Assembly (NCBI RefSeq): GCF_003402535.2
Contig: NZ_AP025170.1
Span: 620,001-684,000, forward strand
Length of the DNA: 64,000 nucleotides
Direction of reading: 5' to 3'
Source: Cupriavidus sp. P-10
Lineage (GTDB): Bacteria; Pseudomonadota; Gammaproteobacteria; Burkholderiales; Burkholderiaceae
Position numbers and translations under genes: made by a program. The notes under the pieces were generated by a model that was not told where the DNA came from, did not search any database, and saw nothing but the letters and a program-made list of their open reading frames with translations. Positions 31,674 through 42,458 of this stretch are shown here, one piece after another; within the stretch, counting starts at the first letter, position 1; each line of letters starts with the position of its first letter.

Positions 31674-33446
31674 ATGTCGTTCCCTGCGTCATCCACCGCC
31701 GCGCCCGTCGAGAAGCGTGACTACGCCGTCAACCGCCGCCTGCTGATGCTGTCGGCGATCGCGCTGGGCATCGGCGCGCTCAGCACCGTGGCGGCCAGCG
31801 TGCTGGTCAACCTGATCCGCTTCTTCACCAACCTGTTCTTCTACCAGACGCTGTCGCTGGCCGAGCGCTCGCCGGCGGACCATGCGCTGGGCGCGTGGGT
31901 CATCGCCGTGCCGGTGGTCGGCGGCCTGGTGGTGGGGCTGATGGCGCGCTACGGCAGCGACAAGATCCGCGGCCACGGCATTCCCGAGGCGATCGAGGCG
32001 GTGCTGTTCGGCAAGAGCAAGATGTCGCCGCGGGTGGCGGTGCTCAAGCCGCTGTCGTCGGGCATCGTGATCGGCAGCGGCGGGCCGTTCGGCGCCGAGG
32101 GGCCGATCATCATGACCGGCGGCTCGCTGGCGTCGCTGCTGGCGCAGTACCTGCACCTGACCGCCGGCGAGCGCAAGGCGTTGCTGGTGGCGGGCGCGTG
32201 CGCGGGCATGACGGCGATCTTCGGCACGCCGGTGGCGGCGGTGCTGCTGGCGGTGGAACTGCTGCTGTTCGAGCTGCGCCCGCGCAGCCTGCTGCCGGTG
32301 GCGCTGGCATGCGCGGTGGCGGGCTTCCTGCGGCCGCTGTTGTTCGAGGCTGGCCCGCTGTTCCCGCTGCAGACCGCGGCCGCGGGCACGCCGGCCCTGG
32401 CATCGTGCGTGATCGCCGGACTGTTGTGCGGCGCGCTGGGCGCTGGGCTGACGCTGGCGCTGTACCGCACCGAGGACGCATTCTCGCGCCTGCCGCTGCA
32501 CTGGATGTGGTGGCCGGCGATAGGCGGGCTGGTGGTCGGCATCGGCGGCTATTTCGAGCCGCGCGCGCTGGGCGTTGGCTATGACGTGATCGGCGACCTG
32601 CTCAACCACCGCATCGCCATTGGCATTGCGCTGGGGCTGCTGGCGGTCAAGGCGGTGATCTGGATCGCGGCACTGGGCTCCGGCACCTCGGGTGGCGTGC
32701 TGGCCCCGCTGCTGATGCTCGGGGCGGGGCTGGGCACGGTGCTGGCGCCGTGGCTGCCGGGCGGTTCGCCCGAGCTGTGGGCGCTGGTGTGCATGGCCGG
32801 CGTGCTTGGCAGCGTGCTGGGCGCGCCGCTGACCGCGATCGTGTTCGCCTTCGGGCTGACGCACGACACGCACGCGCTGCTGCCGTTGCTGCTGACGACG
32901 GCGGTCGCGTACGGTTTCTCGGTGCTGACCATGAAGCGCTCGATCATGACCGAAAAGATCGCCCGGCGCGGCCTGCATATCTACCGCGAATACGGCGTCG
33001 ACCCGCTTGAGCGCGCCCATGTGGGCGAGCTGATGACGCACGAGGTGGTGACGATCGATGCCGACCTGCCGGTGGCCGACGCCTTGGCGCGCTACTTCGG
33101 CGAACACGCCGCGCACCGCGCCTATCCGGTGGTGGCGGGCGGGCGCGTGCTGGGCATGCTGGAACGCGCCGCCATCCGCGGCGCGGCCGCCGGCGAGGTG
33201 CCGCCTGGCCTGCGCTGCCGTGACTTGCTGAGTGCGCCGGCGCATGTGCTGTTGCCTGAGCAGACCGCGCGCGCGGCCGCGGGGAGCATGGCCACGCTCA
33301 GCGTGGCGCGGCTGCCGGTGGTGGAAAGCGTGGACAGCATGCGGCTGGCGGGCATTGTGTCGCTGCGCGACCTGCTGCAGGCAAGTTCGCAGGTCCATCA
33401 TGAGGAAGCGCGGCGCGAGCGGCTGCGGGGGCGGTTGGCAGGCTGA
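31674..33446 (+). CDS. ClC-family chloride channel/antiporter with CBS domains
   Basis: 590 aa from ATG 31674 with AAGGAG. The selectivity motifs are present: GHGIPEA, GSGGPFGAEGP (the glutamate of the external gate is kept), and the GSGTSGG loop. In the helix that carries the second (internal proton) glutamate of E. coli ClC-ec1, PVAAVLLAVELLLFE has the preceding Glu but Leu at the aligned proton-glutamate site, so channel-like behaviour is possible. Two CBS motifs follow (LMTHEVVTIDADLPVADALA; ARLPVVESVD). Fluoride or chloride flux is the likely role. Confidence 0.88.
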   Translation: MSFPASSTAAPVEKRDYAVNRRLLMLSAIALGIGALSTVAASVLVNLIRFFTNLFFYQTLSLAERSPADHALGAWVIAVPVVGGLVVGLMARYGSDKIRGHGIPEAIEAVLFGKSKMSPRVAVLKPLSSGIVIGSGGPFGAEGPIIMTGGSLASLLAQYLHLTAGERKALLVAGACAGMTAIFGTPVAAVLLAVELLLFELRPRSLLPVALACAVAGFLRPLLFEAGPLFPLQTAAAGTPALASCVIAGLLCGALGAGLTLALYRTEDAFSRLPLHWMWWPAIGGLVVGIGGYFEPRALGVGYDVIGDLLNHRIAIGIALGLLAVKAVIWIAALGSGTSGGVLAPLLMLGAGLGTVLAPWLPGGSPELWALVCMAGVLGSVLGAPLTAIVFAFGLTHDTHALLPLLLTTAVAYGFSVLTMKRSIMTEKIARRGLHIYREYGVDPLERAHVGELMTHEVVTIDADLPVADALARYFGEHAAHRAYPVVAGGRVLGMLERAAIRGAAAGEVPPGLRCRDLLSAPAHVLLPEQTARAAAGSMATLSVARLPVVESVDSMRLAGIVSLRDLLQASSQVHHEEARRERLRGRLAG

Positions 33447-33463
33447 GGTTCAAGCCGGCGGCG

Positions 33464-33883
33464 CTATTTGTAGGTCGACAGCAAAATACTCGTCTCCGTC
33501 GCGCTGATCCCCTCGATCAACCGGATCCGGTCCAGGGTCCGGTCAAACGCCTCCAGCGTATCCGCGCGCAGTTCGGCAATGATGTCCCAGCGCCCATTGG
33601 TGGTATGCAGCGCCTGCACGTTGGGCTCGCCCCGCAGCGCCTGCAGCACCGTGCGCGCCTTGTTGCCTTCCACCGCGATCGTCATCCACGCGCGGATCCG
33701 GTGCGCCTCGGCCTCGGGCCGCAGGCGCACGGTATAGCCGACGATCAGTCCTTCCTTCTCCAGTTTGTCGATCCGGTTCTGCACGGTCGCGCGCGACACG
33801 CGCAGTGCCTGCGCCAGCGCGGTGACCGGCGTGCGTGCGTTGTCGCGCAGCAGGGAAAGCAGCTGTTGATCGGTGGCGTCCAT
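33464..33883 (-). CDS. Lrp/AsnC-family transcriptional regulator
   Basis: 139 aa. An N-terminal winged helix (DQQLLSLLRDNARTPVTALA, VSRATVQNRIDKLEKEGLI) is joined to a RAM domain (ALHTTNGRWDIIAELRADTL, ATETSILLSTYK). Lrp-type proteins bind amino acids. It is divergent from the CtlX/ornithine cyclodeaminase pair by 158 bp, and the interval contains the palindrome TTGCGCAA at 33951-33958, so it probably senses arginine, citrulline or ornithine and controls that pair. Confidence 0.88.
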   Translation of the reverse strand: MDATDQQLLSLLRDNARTPVTALAQALRVSRATVQNRIDKLEKEGLIVGYTVRLRPEAEAHRIRAWMTIAVEGNKARTVLQALRGEPNVQALHTTNGRWDIIAELRADTLEAFDRTLDRIRLIEGISATETSILLSTYK

Positions 33884-34041
33884 GTGGGTATCGGGGGTTC
33901 TGGCGATTTGCCAGTGAAGTCTGTCGTTTTGCTAAGTGGAAGGCGTAAATTGCGCAACTTGCTGGCTATTAGTTAACACCAGCCTGCACCAGAATGCAAT
34001 CGACTGATTTGTTTCCAGAACCCCAGAAAAAAGGAGCCGCC

Positions 34042-34920
34042 GTGATCCACACCCCCACGATCCTGATTGTCGAGCCGACCTTCTACGACGTGTCGTACAG
34101 CATCAATCCGTGGATGGACCCCGACGCCTGGGCGCGCGACCCGCGCGGCATGCACCGCAACGCCATGCAGTCCTTCGACGCGCTGCGCGCGGCGCTGGGC
34201 CGGGCCGGCTTCGCGGTGGAAGTGGCGGCCGGCGCCCCCGACCTGCCCGACATGGTATTCCCGGCCAATGCCGCCGTGGTGCTAGACGGCCGCGCACTGC
34301 TGGCGCGCTTCCGCTACCCGCAGCGGCGCGGCGAAGAAGCGCCGTTCGCGGCAATCTTCGGCGTGCTGCGCGAGCGCGGCCTGCTCGATGAAGTGGCGCT
34401 GCTGCCCGAGGGCTGCTTCCAGGAAGGCGCGGGCGACTGCATCTGGGATGCCGGCCGCGGCCACTTCTGGGCCGGCTTCGGTCCGCGCTCGTCGCATGAG
34501 GCGGCCACCGCCGTGTCGGAATTCTTTGGCAAGGAAGTGGTGGCGCTGGAGCTGGCCACCGAGCAGAGCTACCACCTCGACGTATGCTTCTGCCCGCTGT
34601 CCGGCGGCGAGATCCTCTACTATCCGCCGGCCTTCAGTGAAGCGGCGTTGCGCGAGCTGCGCGCACGCCTGCCGGCGCGCCTGCGCATCGAGGCCAGCGC
34701 CGACGACCTGCGCCACTTCAGCGTCAACGCCGTCAACCTGGACGACCAGGTGGTGATGACCCGCACCACGCCGCACCTGCGCACCGAACTGGGCCGGCGC
34801 GGCTACCAGCTGCACGAGGTCGACCTCTCGCCCTTCATGCTGTCCGGCGGCGGCGCGTATTGCATGACGCTGCGGCTCGACCGCAGCAGCGGGCCCGGCG
34901 TCGCCGCGGCCGCGGCCTGA
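34042..34920 (+). CDS. Arginine-deiminase-related amidinohydrolase (CtlX/DDAH-like)
   Basis: 292 aa. GTG 34042 is preferred, with AAGGAG at 34031-34036; the upstream ATG 33994 has no ribosome site. Guanidino-modifying fold signatures: MVFPANAAVVLDG, RYPQRRGEE, EGAGDCIWD (substrate-binding Asp/Glu), YHLDVCFCPL (catalytic His), and the C-terminal cysteine in SGGGAYCMTLRL. The family hydrolyses arginine, methylarginines or related guanidines to citrulline or ornithine precursors. It is followed by ornithine cyclodeaminase, so the pair may turn a guanidino compound into proline. Confidence 0.85.
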   Translation: MIHTPTILIVEPTFYDVSYSINPWMDPDAWARDPRGMHRNAMQSFDALRAALGRAGFAVEVAAGAPDLPDMVFPANAAVVLDGRALLARFRYPQRRGEEAPFAAIFGVLRERGLLDEVALLPEGCFQEGAGDCIWDAGRGHFWAGFGPRSSHEAATAVSEFFGKEVVALELATEQSYHLDVCFCPLSGGEILYYPPAFSEAALRELRARLPARLRIEASADDLRHFSVNAVNLDDQVVMTRTTPHLRTELGRRGYQLHEVDLSPFMLSGGGAYCMTLRLDRSSGPGVAAAAA

Positions 34921-34952
34921 TGCATCCGCCATCGACAGCCAAGGAAACGATC

Positions 34953-36038
34953 ATGAAAGAGACCGCCCGGTCGCTGTTCCTCGACGCCAACGACGTGGCC
35001 CGGCTGGTGGCCGCGGTCGGCGTTCAGCCCGCCATCGTGCAGATGGCCGACCATGTCCGCCAGGACTTCCTGCGTTGGGATGCCTTCGACAAGTCCGCCC
35101 GCCTGGCCAGCCATTCCGCCCGCGGCGTGATCGAGCTGATGCCGGTGAGCGACGGCATCCAGTACGCGTTCAAGTACGTCAACGGCCATCCGCGCAACGC
35201 GCAGCATGGCATGCCGACGGTGATGGCGTGTGGCATGCTGGCAGAGGTGGAAACCGGCTTCCCGCTGATGCTCGCCGACCTGACGCTGGCCACCGCGCTG
35301 CGCACCGCCGCCACCTCGGCGCTGGCCGCGCAGGCGATGGCGCGGCCGGGTGCGCGCACCATGGCGCTGATCGGCAATGGCGCGCAGGCCGAGTTCCAGG
35401 TGCTTGCCTTCCACGCCATGCTGGGCGTGCGCGAGATCGCCGCCTACGACATCGATCCCGCCGCCACGGCACGGCTGATGCGCAACCTTGCCGGCGTGCC
35501 GGGACTGGCGATCCGCGCCGCGGCATCCGTGCAGGCCGCGCTGGACGGCGCCGACATCGTGTCCACCGTGACCGCCGACAAGACCCGCGCCACCATCCTG
35601 ACACCGGCGCAGGTGCGCCCGGGCATGCACCTGAACGCGGTCGGCGGCGACTGCCCCGGCAAGACCGAGCTGCATGCCGATATCCTGCGCCGGGCGCGCA
35701 TCGTGGTGGAGTACGAACCGCAGACGCGCATCGAGGGCGAGATCCAGCAACTGCCTGCCGACGCGCCCGTGACCGAGCTGTGGCAGGTGCTGGCCGGCGA
35801 CGCGCCGGGCCGTGTCACGGCCGACGACGTGACGGTGTTCGATTCCGTGGGATTTGCGCTGGAAGACTACGCCGCGCTGCGCTGGCTCTATGCCGCCGCG
35901 CATGCCCGGCGGGCGGGCAGGGCGGTGGAACTGGTGGCGATGCCGCCGGATCCGCGCAATCTCTATGGCTGGATGATGGCGCAGGCTGAAGACCGCGAGG
36001 CCGGGCTGGAACTGCCGCGGCTGGCATCGCTGGCCTGA
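34953..36038 (+). CDS. Ornithine cyclodeaminase
   Basis: 361 aa. ATG 34953 is chosen, with AAGGAA at 34941. Signatures: IELMPVSDGIQYAFKYVNGHP at the active site, the Rossmann segment MALIGNGAQAEFQVLAFHAM, and VNAVGGDCPGKTELHAD with VTVFDSVGFALEDYAAL. It converts ornithine to proline and ammonia using NAD+. It is 32 nt downstream of the CtlX-like gene; they form one operon under the Lrp regulator. Confidence 0.9.
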   Translation: MKETARSLFLDANDVARLVAAVGVQPAIVQMADHVRQDFLRWDAFDKSARLASHSARGVIELMPVSDGIQYAFKYVNGHPRNAQHGMPTVMACGMLAEVETGFPLMLADLTLATALRTAATSALAAQAMARPGARTMALIGNGAQAEFQVLAFHAMLGVREIAAYDIDPAATARLMRNLAGVPGLAIRAAASVQAALDGADIVSTVTADKTRATILTPAQVRPGMHLNAVGGDCPGKTELHADILRRARIVVEYEPQTRIEGEIQQLPADAPVTELWQVLAGDAPGRVTADDVTVFDSVGFALEDYAALRWLYAAAHARRAGRAVELVAMPPDPRNLYGWMMAQAEDREAGLELPRLASLA

Positions 36039-36052
36039 CCGCGAACGCGACT

Positions 36053-36069
36053 CCCCTCGTTGCGAGGGG
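36053..36069. terminator. Hairpin between convergent genes
   Basis: CCCCTCG (36053-36059) and CGAGGGG (36063-36069) around TTG, between the ornithine cyclodeaminase stop and the convergent regulator stop. There is no T-run. Confidence 0.4.
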
Positions 36070-36078
36070 GCGCTCGAC

Positions 36079-36675
36079 TCAGCCGGCGCGCCCCATCATC
36101 AGCTGGGCGCGCAGGAAGCCCTTGACCTCTTCCAGCGAGGGCGTCTTCAGGAACACCATGATGCCCCAGTGCTGCAGCGCGTCGGCCACGCCATCATAGG
36201 CTTGCCGGTTGGTGATCACCGCAAAGATCACGTGCTGGCTGGCAAAGAAATTCTGCAATTTCTCGATGGTGGCCGACTCGGCGTCGTTGAGTTCGTCGAC
36301 GTAGTACAGCACCACGCGCGGATGCGCGCTGACCGAGGTGATGACGGTGTCAAGCACATCGTCGACCACCACGCTCTTGAGCGGCAGGCCCCACTTGCCA
36401 AGCTGGCCGTGGATGCGCTGCGCTTCCTGGTGGTTGGGATGGAACACCACCAGGTCCAGGCCATGCGGCGCCGCCGCTTCGTGCCCGATGCGCGTCGCCA
36501 GCAGGCGATGCACGGTTTCCTTGTGGATGCGCCGGTGGCCGCCGTTGGTCTTCCAGGCGCCCAGTTCGCCGCGCTCTACCATCTTCTGGACAGTGCCCAG
36601 CGAGACATTGAGCAGTTTTGCCGCTGTACGCGTGCTGTAGTAAGGCTTTTCAGCTAGTGCCGGATCCAGTTTCAT
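36079..36675 (-). CDS. Excisionase-type HTH regulator with receiver-like C-terminal domain
   Basis: 198 aa from ATG 36675. Residues 12-60 are a MerR/excisionase DNA-binding domain (YYSTRTAAKLLNVSLGTVQK, NGGHRRIHKETV). The rest has a receiver-like alpha/beta fold: LDLVVFHPNH, SAHPRVVLYYVDELND, and VIFAVITNRQAYDGVADAL ending in a KTPSLEEVKGFLRAQL helix. The normal phospho-acceptor aspartate is not obvious. Such proteins occur in Burkholderiales as polar or motility regulators. Its target here is unknown; it faces dctD across a 476-bp gap. Confidence 0.75.
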   Translation of the reverse strand: MKLDPALAEKPYYSTRTAAKLLNVSLGTVQKMVERGELGAWKTNGGHRRIHKETVHRLLATRIGHEAAAPHGLDLVVFHPNHQEAQRIHGQLGKWGLPLKSVVVDDVLDTVITSVSAHPRVVLYYVDELNDAESATIEKLQNFFASQHVIFAVITNRQAYDGVADALQHWGIMVFLKTPSLEEVKGFLRAQLMMGRAG

Positions 36676-37151
36676 CCAATCACCCGTAGTCCTGAAGGCA
36701 GTCCGCGCCGGCAAGGCGCGCGCGGCACCAGACACCTGCGCCGCGTATGTCACTGCCAATGGTTGACTGACCCTGTGTCCTGGCCCGCTCCCCCGCCGGC
36801 CGGACGATTATTTATCGTCGAATTGACGTTTTTGTTATTTCCCGCAGACTGCCTGCAGATGATTGCTTTGCATGTCCCGGTTCCGGATTTGCCGGAAGCC
36901 CATAATATGCCGCAAAGGTCAGGCAATCAGTAAGAAAAAACTACAAATCCATCGCACTTTTGTTTTTCAACGCACATTGAAAACTGTGCCGTGCCATGGG
37001 AACGCGCAGTCAGTAACGCAGACACCGTGGTGCCCGGGTGGTTCCCCGCGCCGCTGTCCGATTTGTGGCAGTTGCTGAATTCAGCGGCCGCTCCAGAGCA
37101 TGCCTGTCAGGCAATGATGCAACGCATGGCATGCGAGCTGCGATGACAGAC
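36676..37151. other. Intergenic region between the HTH/receiver-like gene and dctD
   Basis: Markedly AT-rich from 36800 to 36990 compared with its surroundings. TTTTCAA (36964-36970) and TTGAAAA (36977-36983) form a 7-bp inverted repeat with a 6-nt spacer. This is probably the promoter and operator zone of the leftward regulator gene. I see no ORF with a ribosome site and no RNA gene I can name. Confidence 0.4.
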
Positions 37152-38469
37152 CTACCGGTCTTGCAGGCCGTGCTTGCGCACCTTGTCGAACAGCGTGGTC
37201 TTGGCCACGCCAAGCGCCTCGCTGGCGCGGCTGAGATTGCCGTCGTGCCTGCGCATGGCATCGGCGATCAGCGCGCGCTCGAACTGGTCGACCGCCTGCG
37301 CCAGCGGCAGCGCTGCCGGAGCGGCAGTGCCATGGCCCGGGTTGCAGCCCAGCCCGAGGACGTGGCGCTCGGCCAGGTTGCGCAGCTCGCGCACATTGCC
37401 CGGCCAGGGGTAGGCGACCAGCGCCGCCAGTTCGGCCGCGCTTGCGGGCACGACCTCGCGCTCGAAGCGCAGCGCCGCCTGCGCGACGAAATGCTCGAAC
37501 AGTGGCGGCACGTCTTCGCGCCGCTCGCGCAGCGCCGGCAGCTCCAGCGTGATCACGTTCAGGCGGTAGTACAGGTCGGCGCGGAACTGGCCGGCATCGG
37601 ACAGCGTGCGCAGGTCGGCCTTGGTCGCCGCCACCACGCGCGCGTTGACGGGCACCGGCTGGTTCGAGCCGAGCCGCTCCACCACGCGCTCCTGCAGCAC
37701 GCGCAGCAGCTTGATCTGCAGCGGCATCGGCATGCTTTCGATCTCGTCGAGGAACAGCGTGCCGCCTTCGGCGTGTTCGATCTTGCCGATGCGCCGGCGC
37801 GCGGCGCCGGTGAACGAGCCTGCCTCATGGCCGAAAATCTCGCTTTCGAACAGCTGCTCGGGCAGGCCGCCGCAATTGATGGCGACGAAGTGGCGCGCAT
37901 GGCGCGGGCTGGCCTCGTGCAGGCAGCGCGCCACCAGTTCCTTGCCGGTGCCGGTCTCGCCGTGGATCAGCACGTTGGCGTCGGTGCCGGCGAGGTCGGC
38001 GATCAGCCGGCGCAAGCGTTCGACCGCGGGCGAATGGCCGATCAGGCGAGTTTCGAGTTTTTCGCGTCCGGCCAGACGTTCGCGCAGTTCTGACACTTCC
38101 AGCGCGAGCCGGCGCTGCTCCAGCGCGCGGCGCGTGGCATCGACCAGCTGCTCGGGCGAGAACGGCTTTTCGAGGAAGTCATAGGCGCCTTGCTTCATCG
38201 CCTGCACCGCCAGGCCCACGTCGCCGTGGCCGGTGATCATGATCACCGGCAGCGCGGGGTCGCGTTCGCGCAGCTGCGCCAGCAGCGCCATGCCGTCAAT
38301 GCCGGGCAGGCGGATGTCGCTGACCACCACGCCGGCGTAGCCGCGATCCACCTCGCGCAGCGCCGCCTCGGCGCTGCCCACGCCGCGCGTGGCCAGCCCC
38401 TCGAGGCGCAGCGCCTGTTCGCAGCCCAGGCGCACGTCGGCATCGTCCTCGACGATCAGTACGGTCAGT

Positions 38470-38480
<11 letters not shown>
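37152..38480 (-). CDS. dctD: DctD, sigma-54-dependent response regulator for C4-dicarboxylates
   Basis: 442 aa from ATG 38480, inside the dctB stop region. Receiver domain 1-120 (VLIVEDDADVRLG, VVVSDIRLPGIDGM, and KP in YDFLEKPF), AAA+ domain with Walker A HGETGTGKE, Walker B GTLFLDEIESM, and a C-terminal Fis-type HTH (LSRASEALGVAKTTLFDKV). The sigma-54-contacting loop is GSFTGA in place of the usual GAFTGA. Phosphorylated by DctB, it would activate dctA from its sigma-54 promoter at 42248-42263. Confidence 0.92.
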
Positions 38481-40476
<1,996 letters not shown>

Positions 40477-40612
40477 CAGGAAGTCTGGTCAGGCTAGGGG
40501 CGAAGCGGACGCGCCGGCAGGACAGTGATCCATGGCAGTCTTTTCCGGGGCCAGGGCGGCGCGGGTGCCTACTTTTACCACACCGGCGCGACCATGCCCG
40601 TGTCATGGATGC

Positions 40613-40646
40613 AAAAAGGCCCGGTTGCCTTGTCGGCAACCGGGCC
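40613..40646 (-). terminator. Rho-independent terminator of dctA
   Basis: On the minus strand GGCCCGGTTGCC and GGCAACCGGGCC form a perfect 12-bp stem (40618-40629, 40635-40646) with a 5-nt loop, followed by TTTTT. It starts 23 nt after the dctA stop. Confidence 0.92.
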
Positions 40647-40668
40647 CTGGCACACCTGGCAGGCTGTG

Positions 40669-41982
40669 TTACTTGCCGGCCACGGCCTGGACCGATGCCA
40701 GGCTGGTGGTGGTATCCGCGACGACGGGTTCTTCCTCGTCGGACAGTACCGGCGCGCCGATGGCGCCTTCGCTTTTGGCGACGACGGCGGTGGCAATGGC
40801 ATTGCCGAGCACATTGGTCACGGTGCGACCCATGTCGAGTACGTGGTCGATGCCCAGCACCAGCAGGATGCCGGCCTCCGGCAGGCCGAACATCGGCAGC
40901 ACGGCGGCGACCACCACCAGCGAGGCGCGCGGCACGCCGGCGATGCCCTTGCTGGTGACAAGCAGGACCAGCAGCATGGTGATCTGCTGGCTCAGCGACA
41001 GCTCGATGCCATACACCTGGGCCACGAACAGCGCGGCGAACGAGGTGTACATGATCGAGCCGTCCAGGTTGAACGAATAGCCCAGCGGCAGCACGAAGTT
41101 GGTGATGCGCTCCTTGACGCCGAAACGGGTCAGCTGGTCGATCACCTTCGGGTAGGCCGATTCGCTGCTGGCGGTGGCGAAGCCGATCATCAGCGGCGTG
41201 CGCATGCCCTTGAGCAGGCGGAACACGTCACGGCCCAGGAAGAAGTAGCCTCCCGCGATCAGCGCCACCCACAGCAGCGCCAGCGCCAGGTACAGGCTGC
41301 CCAGCAGCTTGGCGTAGACCGCCAGCACGCCCAGGCCCTGTGCGGCGATCACCGCCGAGATGGCGCCAAACACGCCCACCGGCGCGAACGCCATCACGTA
41401 GTTGGTGACCTTCAGCATCACGTGGCCCAGGCCCTCGATGCCTTCCAGCACCGGCTTGCCCACGCCGTCCTTGACCGTGCCCAGCGCGAAGCCGAAGAAC
41501 AGCGAGAACACCACGATCTGCAGGATCTCGTTGTGCGCCATCGCCTCGGCGAAGCTCTTCGGGAACATGTGGGCGATGAAGTCGCGCAGGTTCAGCGCGC
41601 CGGTCTTCAGGTTCGAGGCGGCGTCCGCGGCCGGCAGCGGCAGGTTCATGCCGTGGCCGGGCTGCAGCGCGTTGGCCATCACCAGGCCGAGCAGCAGCGA
41701 GGTGATCGAGGCGCCGATAAACCACATCATCGCCTTCGTGCCGATGCGGCCGACGGCGCGGCCGTCGCCCATGCTGGCGATGCCGGCCACCAGCGTGGCG
41801 AACACCAGCGGGCCGATGATCATCTTGATCATCCGCAGGAACACGTCAGTCAGGATGGACAGGTGGTCCGCAATCGATTTCGCGGTGGCGGCGTCCGGCG
41901 CCATGTTGTGCACGGCGGTGCCGACCAGCACGCCTAGCAGCATCGCAATGAAGATCAGGGTGGGCAGTCGATTCAGTTTCAT
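40669..41982 (-). CDS. dctA: DctA, C4-dicarboxylate/proton symporter
   Basis: 437 aa; member of the DAACS (glutamate-transporter-fold) family. Signatures: the N-terminal LYxxVLxAMxLGxxxG-like helix (here LIFIAMLLGVLVG), SSESAYPKVIDQLTRFGV for the serine-rich hairpin, GYSFNLDGS, and VTSKGIAGVPRASLVVVAAVL. It imports succinate, fumarate and malate. The start codon has no clear Shine-Dalgarno sequence, unlike the short ORF 106 nt upstream. Regulation by DctBD is supported by the sigma-54 promoter and paired upstream sites. Confidence 0.95.
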   Translation of the reverse strand: MKLNRLPTLIFIAMLLGVLVGTAVHNMAPDAATAKSIADHLSILTDVFLRMIKMIIGPLVFATLVAGIASMGDGRAVGRIGTKAMMWFIGASITSLLLGLVMANALQPGHGMNLPLPAADAASNLKTGALNLRDFIAHMFPKSFAEAMAHNEILQIVVFSLFFGFALGTVKDGVGKPVLEGIEGLGHVMLKVTNYVMAFAPVGVFGAISAVIAAQGLGVLAVYAKLLGSLYLALALLWVALIAGGYFFLGRDVFRLLKGMRTPLMIGFATASSESAYPKVIDQLTRFGVKERITNFVLPLGYSFNLDGSIMYTSFAALFVAQVYGIELSLSQQITMLLVLLVTSKGIAGVPRASLVVVAAVLPMFGLPEAGILLVLGIDHVLDMGRTVTNVLGNAIATAVVAKSEGAIGAPVLSDEEEPVVADTTTSLASVQAVAGK

Positions 41983-42088
41983 CGTGGATCAGGCCTGTGC
42001 GTCCGTTCCCCGCGGGCAGGGCCGGACGTCGGTATTGCGGGATGGCTGGCGGGCTTTGGAGGGCACGCACCGGCCATGCGGATTTTTT

Positions 42089-42160
42089 TCAGCGCGGCAA
42101 CAGGTGCCAGCGAGTCGCCCGGGCGGCGAGAGGGGGGATGGGCAAGGCGGGGTCAGTCAT
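42089..42160 (-). CDS. 23-residue upstream ORF in the dctA leader
   Basis: ATG 42160 is preceded by GGAGG with 6-nt spacing; the ORF reads MTDPALPIPPLAARATRWHL then LPR and stops at 42089, immediately followed by A7. It lies inside the roughly 255-nt 5' untranslated region predicted from the sigma-54 promoter. Proline-rich, with no homology I recognise. It could be a leader peptide that controls dctA, which itself lacks a good ribosome site. Confidence 0.55.
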   Translation of the reverse strand: MTDPALPIPPLAARATRWHLLPR

Positions 42161-42247
42161 GTGTTTCCTCCTTTGTTTTTTGGCGAGGCCGGCGCGTTGG
42201 GAAGCATGCCGGCCGACCTGTCTGGGCGCTGTAGCGGCGGCCTATAT

Positions 42248-42263
42248 TGCACACGGCGTGCCA
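42248..42263 (-). promoter_or_regulatory. Sigma-54 promoter of dctA
   Basis: On the minus strand TGGCACGCCGTGTGCA has the -24 GG and -12 GC dinucleotides at the required 12-bp separation and differs from TGGCACG-N4-TTGCA at one base. It lies 266 bp before the dctA start and downstream of two DctD-like sites. Confidence 0.85.
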
Positions 42264-42334
42264 GGCGGGAGGGGCCGTCCGCGCTGTGCAACTCGTTGAA
42301 TTCAAAGGGGAAATCGAAGTGACGCCGGCGCACG

Positions 42335-42383
42335 GTTCGGAGATCCGGATAGGCGGCGGGGAGGGGTGTTCGGGAATCCGAAT
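42335..42383. promoter_or_regulatory. Paired upstream activator sites, probably for DctD
   Basis: GTTCGGAGATCCGGAT (42335-42350) and GTTCGGGAATCCGAAT (42368-42383) are near-identical imperfect palindromes offset by 33 bp, three helical turns, and lie 72-120 bp upstream of the -24 box. This is the layout expected for a sigma-54 activator such as DctD. Confidence 0.65.
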
Positions 42384-42458
42384 GGTGTTCTAGGTGTAAA
42401 CCCGCGATTTTGGAGGGGTTCGAGGGGCTGGGAGGGTTTGAAATTGCCGCTGGTTTGC

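Noticed and set aside
31689..33401. 570-codon minus-strand frame opposite the ClC gene
   Set aside because: His/Gln/Arg-rich shadow with no motif or start signal; the ClC reading on the plus strand is unambiguous.
42101..42115. TGGCACCTGTTGCC as a second sigma-54 promoter for dctA
   Set aside because: The GG and GC dinucleotides are 10 bp apart where 12 is required; the site at 42248-42263 fits properly.
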